Source of the DNA: Macrostomum hystrix
Lineage: Eukaryota > Platyhelminthes > Macrostomidae
DNA: 64,000 nucleotides
Assembly (NCBI GenBank): GCA_950097015.1
Contig: CATNEN010000035.1
Span: 1,504,501-1,568,500, forward strand
Direction of reading: 5' to 3'
The notes under the pieces were generated by a model. It worked only from the letters and a program-made list of their open reading frames with translations. It did no database searches and was not told the DNA's origin. The position numbers and the translations under genes were made by a program. Position 1 is the first letter of the stretch, and every line of letters starts with the position of its first letter. Below, in pieces: positions 60,811 to 64,000 of the stretch.

Positions 60811-61211
60811 AAAGCACTGAGGCACCGCAGTCACAAGGCTGCACTGTTTTTCATGCATTTTCCGATTCTGTCCTCTGAAGGCTAAAAGTACTTTTGCAAT
60901 TCAATTATCAAAATGGGCTGACAATTTAGTGGGATGGGATTCAGTGAACTTACGTTAATTAATAGCCGTGGATTTGGCATTTATGAGGCATTGGCAAGAA
61001 TGGTTTTTACTAGCATTAGTTTATTTTGCTGATGGTTTTTGATACCTCCTAATGCTCATTGACATTATCTACTTCAATCGATAATAATATTTCTTTTATA
61101 AAACTCTAAATTCTACTCACTACTCACTACTTACTATCAGTAGGAAACGAAAGTAATTGTGTAAATTAATTAAGGCAGAATTACAGTTTCATAAAATATT
61201 TTTGCAATTCA
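60811..61211. other. Spacer between two arrays
   Basis: AT-rich; nothing recognised. Confidence 0.5.
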
Positions 61212-61650
61212 ATCAGGTGTCTCGGATGGGGTATTTCGGATGGGGTATTTCGGATGGGGTATTTCGGATGGGGTATTTCGGATGGAGCATTTCGGATGGG
61301 GTATTTCGGATGGGGTATTTCGGGTGGGGTAATTCCAATGGGGCATTTCGGATGGGTTTATTCCAATGGGGTATTTCGGATGGAGTATTTCGGATGGGGT
61401 AATTCCAATGGGGCATTTCGGATGGGGTAATTCCAATGGGGTATTTCGGATGGAGTATTTCGGATGGGGTAATTCCAATGGGGCATTTCGGATGGGGTAA
61501 TTCCAATGGGGCATTTCGGATGGGGTATTTCGGATGGGGTATTTCGGATGGGGTATTTCGGATGGGGTATTTCGGATGGGTTAGTTCGGATGGGGTAATT
61601 CCAATGGGGTATTTAAGATGGGGTATTTCGGATGGGGTATTTCGGGTTTT
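61212..61650. repeat. Minisatellite, 14-bp unit ATTTCGGATGGGGT, about 31 copies
   Basis: AATTCCAATGGGG variant units are interspersed. Regular G4 runs every 14 bases. Confidence 0.95.
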
Positions 61651-62429
61651 TCTTATTTCGAGCACTATATTTTCTCTTGTAATCGGACTTCTCTGCAAAT
61701 GTTAACAAAAATTAATAGTACTCACGAGAGGCCAAGACATTTATAGCAGATATTAAAGGAAGGATCCGGTAAAGAGAAATAGAAGGGCCAGCTGCAATTC
61801 CTGAAGCACAATGCGCACCTGGCCTTGTCTGAGTTGCCGAGTTGCTTAGTTAAAGCCATCAGGAATTTTCCAGATGTCCGCATTGGCTACGGCCGGCATC
61901 ATTTTTAATAGGCGGGAACTAAATCTTATTAGGAAGTGAAGGGGATTGTGAACACACTGGGGAAGAGAATCCAGGTGCCCAGCCTAATCACCGCCGAAAA
62001 AAAACCCCGACTCAACACACCAGTGTCTCATTCGTCGCAATGTTATCAATAAATGGGATTTTCGTATTCGTTTGCGCTGTTCAAATATGTCCCTAAAGTC
62101 GTGGGATAATTTGAGGCTGGTCGCGTGTCTCGTTGCTTCTTTTTATTATTATTTGCTTTTTTCTGCTTTTAGATTGAAGAAAAGCAGCGGACTTGAATTA
62201 AGTCCTATAGCTTGAGCTAGCTTTAGCCACCCACTCGGGCCTTTGTTAAGTTTGCCTGACTGATGGGCCAGAAAATTGAACTGACAAGCTGCTTGAGGTG
62301 GGTGCGACAAATCTGCAGCTTTGATGGCTTTCCGCGTATCAATTTTCAATATCTCAAAGCTAACATTATGAAATCTGGCGCACTACTTTCTTTGGTAAAA
62401 TGGTGTGAAGAAAAAATGGCTCTCTCGAA
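61651..62429. other. Spacer between two arrays
   Basis: No gene, RNA or element recognised. Confidence 0.5.
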
Positions 62430-63470
62430 CTGAAATAATCCCAAACTGAAAAGATCCCAAACTCAAAGATCCCAAACAGGAAAGATCCCAAACTGGAAAG
62501 ATCACAAATTATATAACGATAAAAAAATGGAGAGAACCCTAATTAGAAAGATCCCAAACAGGAAAGATCCCAAACTGGAAAGATCCCAAACTGGAAAGAT
62601 CCCAAACGCAAATATCCCAAACGCAAAGATCCCAAATTATAAAGATCCCAGATTATAAAGATCCCAAATTATAAAGATCCCAGATTATAAAGATCCCAAA
62701 TTATAAAGGATTCCAAAATTAAAAATCCCAAACTCAAAGATCAAAAATTATAAAGAATTCCAAAATTAAAAAATCCCAAACTCAAAGATCCCAAATTATA
62801 AAGATCCCAAACTCAAAGATCCCAAATTATAAAGATCCCAAACTCAAAGATCCCAAATTACAAGTATAAAGATCCCAAACTCAAAGATCCAAAATTACAA
62901 AGATCCCAAATTATAAAGATCCCAAACTCAAAGATCCCAAATTATAAAGATCCCAAACTCAAAGATCCAAAATTACAAGTATAAAGATCCCAAACTCAAA
63001 GATCCCAAATTATAAAGATCCCAAACTCAAAGATCCCAAATTATAAAGGATTCCAAAATAAAAAATCCCAAACTCAAAGATCCCAAACTCAAAGATCCCA
63101 AATTATAAAGGATTCCAAAATAAAAAATCCCAAACTCAAAGATCCCAAACTCAAAGATCCAAAATTATAAAGGATTCCAAAATAAAAAATCCCAAACTCA
63201 AAGATCCCAAACTCAAAGATCCCAAACTCAAAGATCCCAAACTCAAAGATCCCAAATTATAAAGATCCCAAACTCAAAGATCCCAAACTCAAAGATCCCA
63301 AACTCAAAGATCCCAAACTCAAAGATCCCAAATTATAAAGATCCCAAACTCAAAGATCCCAAACTCAAAGATCCCAAACTCGAAGATCCCAAACTCGAAG
63401 ATCCCAAATTCAAAGATCCCAAATTATAAAGATCCCAAACTCAAAGATCCCAAGCTCAGCGATCTCAGAC
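62430..63470. repeat. Minisatellite, 15/16-bp units AAAGATCCCAAACTC and AAAGATCCCAAATTAT, about 66 copies
   Basis: The two unit types are mixed, with longer blocks repeated. The left edge holds CCCAAACTGGAAAGATC units. Confidence 0.95.
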
Positions 63471-64000
63471 TGAAGGATTCCTTAAGTGGTAATGTGATTT
63501 CATATAGGCCTATTTGCCAAGAAAATCATTATAATCAGCCTGGTAGGTACTGCACTGCCTTGACTTACTTTGACTTAGCGGCAGGGAGCCTCCATACTGC
63601 ACTGCCATTCTAATCGCAGTTTTTTTATTTTAAAGTGGACGTTGAGTCATCTAAACTACAGATTTAACTCGCTTAGCTACCCTAACAACATGGGCAGCGG
63701 CACAGAAAAATCGCTACATCATGCACCAGCCATCTGCGAAGAACAACTAAACTACCACATAGCAACCGAATCAACCGTACCCCAAACTGGATTCAGAAGC
63801 CATGCTGTAACCATGATGCTGCACAAGCATTTAATTCAATTCTTTGCGAATCGCAACATCTATCCCATACCATATTTGTAATCAACAATCCTAAATATGT
63901 GCCATTGGAGTGATTTTTAACATGCAAGTTAACTGGCAATCATTACCTTTTTAGCTTGAAGCAAGGGCTTGTTTGTCTTTAAGGCCTCAAAGGCTATAAT
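63471..64000. other. Right end of the window
   Basis: An open frame of about 60 codons after an ATG near 63690 has no known motif; I do not call it a gene. Confidence 0.4.

Overview
The window is animal (metazoan) nuclear DNA. Its genes have GT-AG introns and signal-peptide exons, and they encode animal-type proteins: a PDZ protein of the Zasp/PDLIM type, a CREC-family EF-hand protein ending in HDEL, CUB-domain secreted proteins and a mitochondrial HIBCH enzyme. It also carries tRNA-derived SINEs, a LINE and mariner/Tc1 relics. The very high load of minisatellites and the small gene models would fit a lophotrochozoan, for example a free-living flatworm, but I cannot fix the species from sequence alone.

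The dominant physical feature is tandem repetition. I count 32 separate minisatellite or microsatellite arrays with unit lengths of 4 to 50 bp, nearly all with different units. By my boundaries they cover about 21 kb, or one third of the window. Many lie inside introns of real genes. Because most units lack stop codons in several frames, they create long spurious open frames on both strands, which I left out.

Layout: 5.4-7.4 kb (minus), an MPPED-type metallophosphoesterase whose metal ligands are almost all replaced. 9.3-22.2 kb, a gene-poor repeat desert of seven arrays with a LINE 3' end, SINEs and a mariner relic (22.2-22.8). 24.6-29.5 kb (minus), a four-exon 3-hydroxyisobutyryl-CoA hydrolase (valine catabolism, mitochondria) with three arrays in two introns. 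33.1-33.9 kb (minus), a small secreted protein made of two ungapped copies of a four-cysteine domain. 36.0-36.9 kb, a broken LINE reverse transcriptase. 37.8-38.2 kb (minus), a small Thr-rich, probably GPI-anchored protein. 39.1-45.9 kb (plus), a cluster of three paralogous CUB-domain secreted proteins plus a fragment, interrupted by a Tc1-like relic. 47.2-49.8 kb (plus), a calumenin/reticulocalbin-like ER protein. 52.7-55.3 kb (plus), a PDZ protein with a poly-Q start. 57.2-59.5 kb (minus), a secreted protein of unrecognised family with a GACA microsatellite intron. 59.8-64 kb, more arrays without a gene.

The genes do not form one pathway. The clear functional group is a set of small secreted or surface proteins (33-46 kb and 57-59 kb). 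Most have a signal peptide on its own first exon, usually followed by a phase-1 intron. The best candidates for something undescribed are the duplicated cysteine domain, the catalytically dead MPPED protein, and the association of gene introns with private minisatellite arrays.
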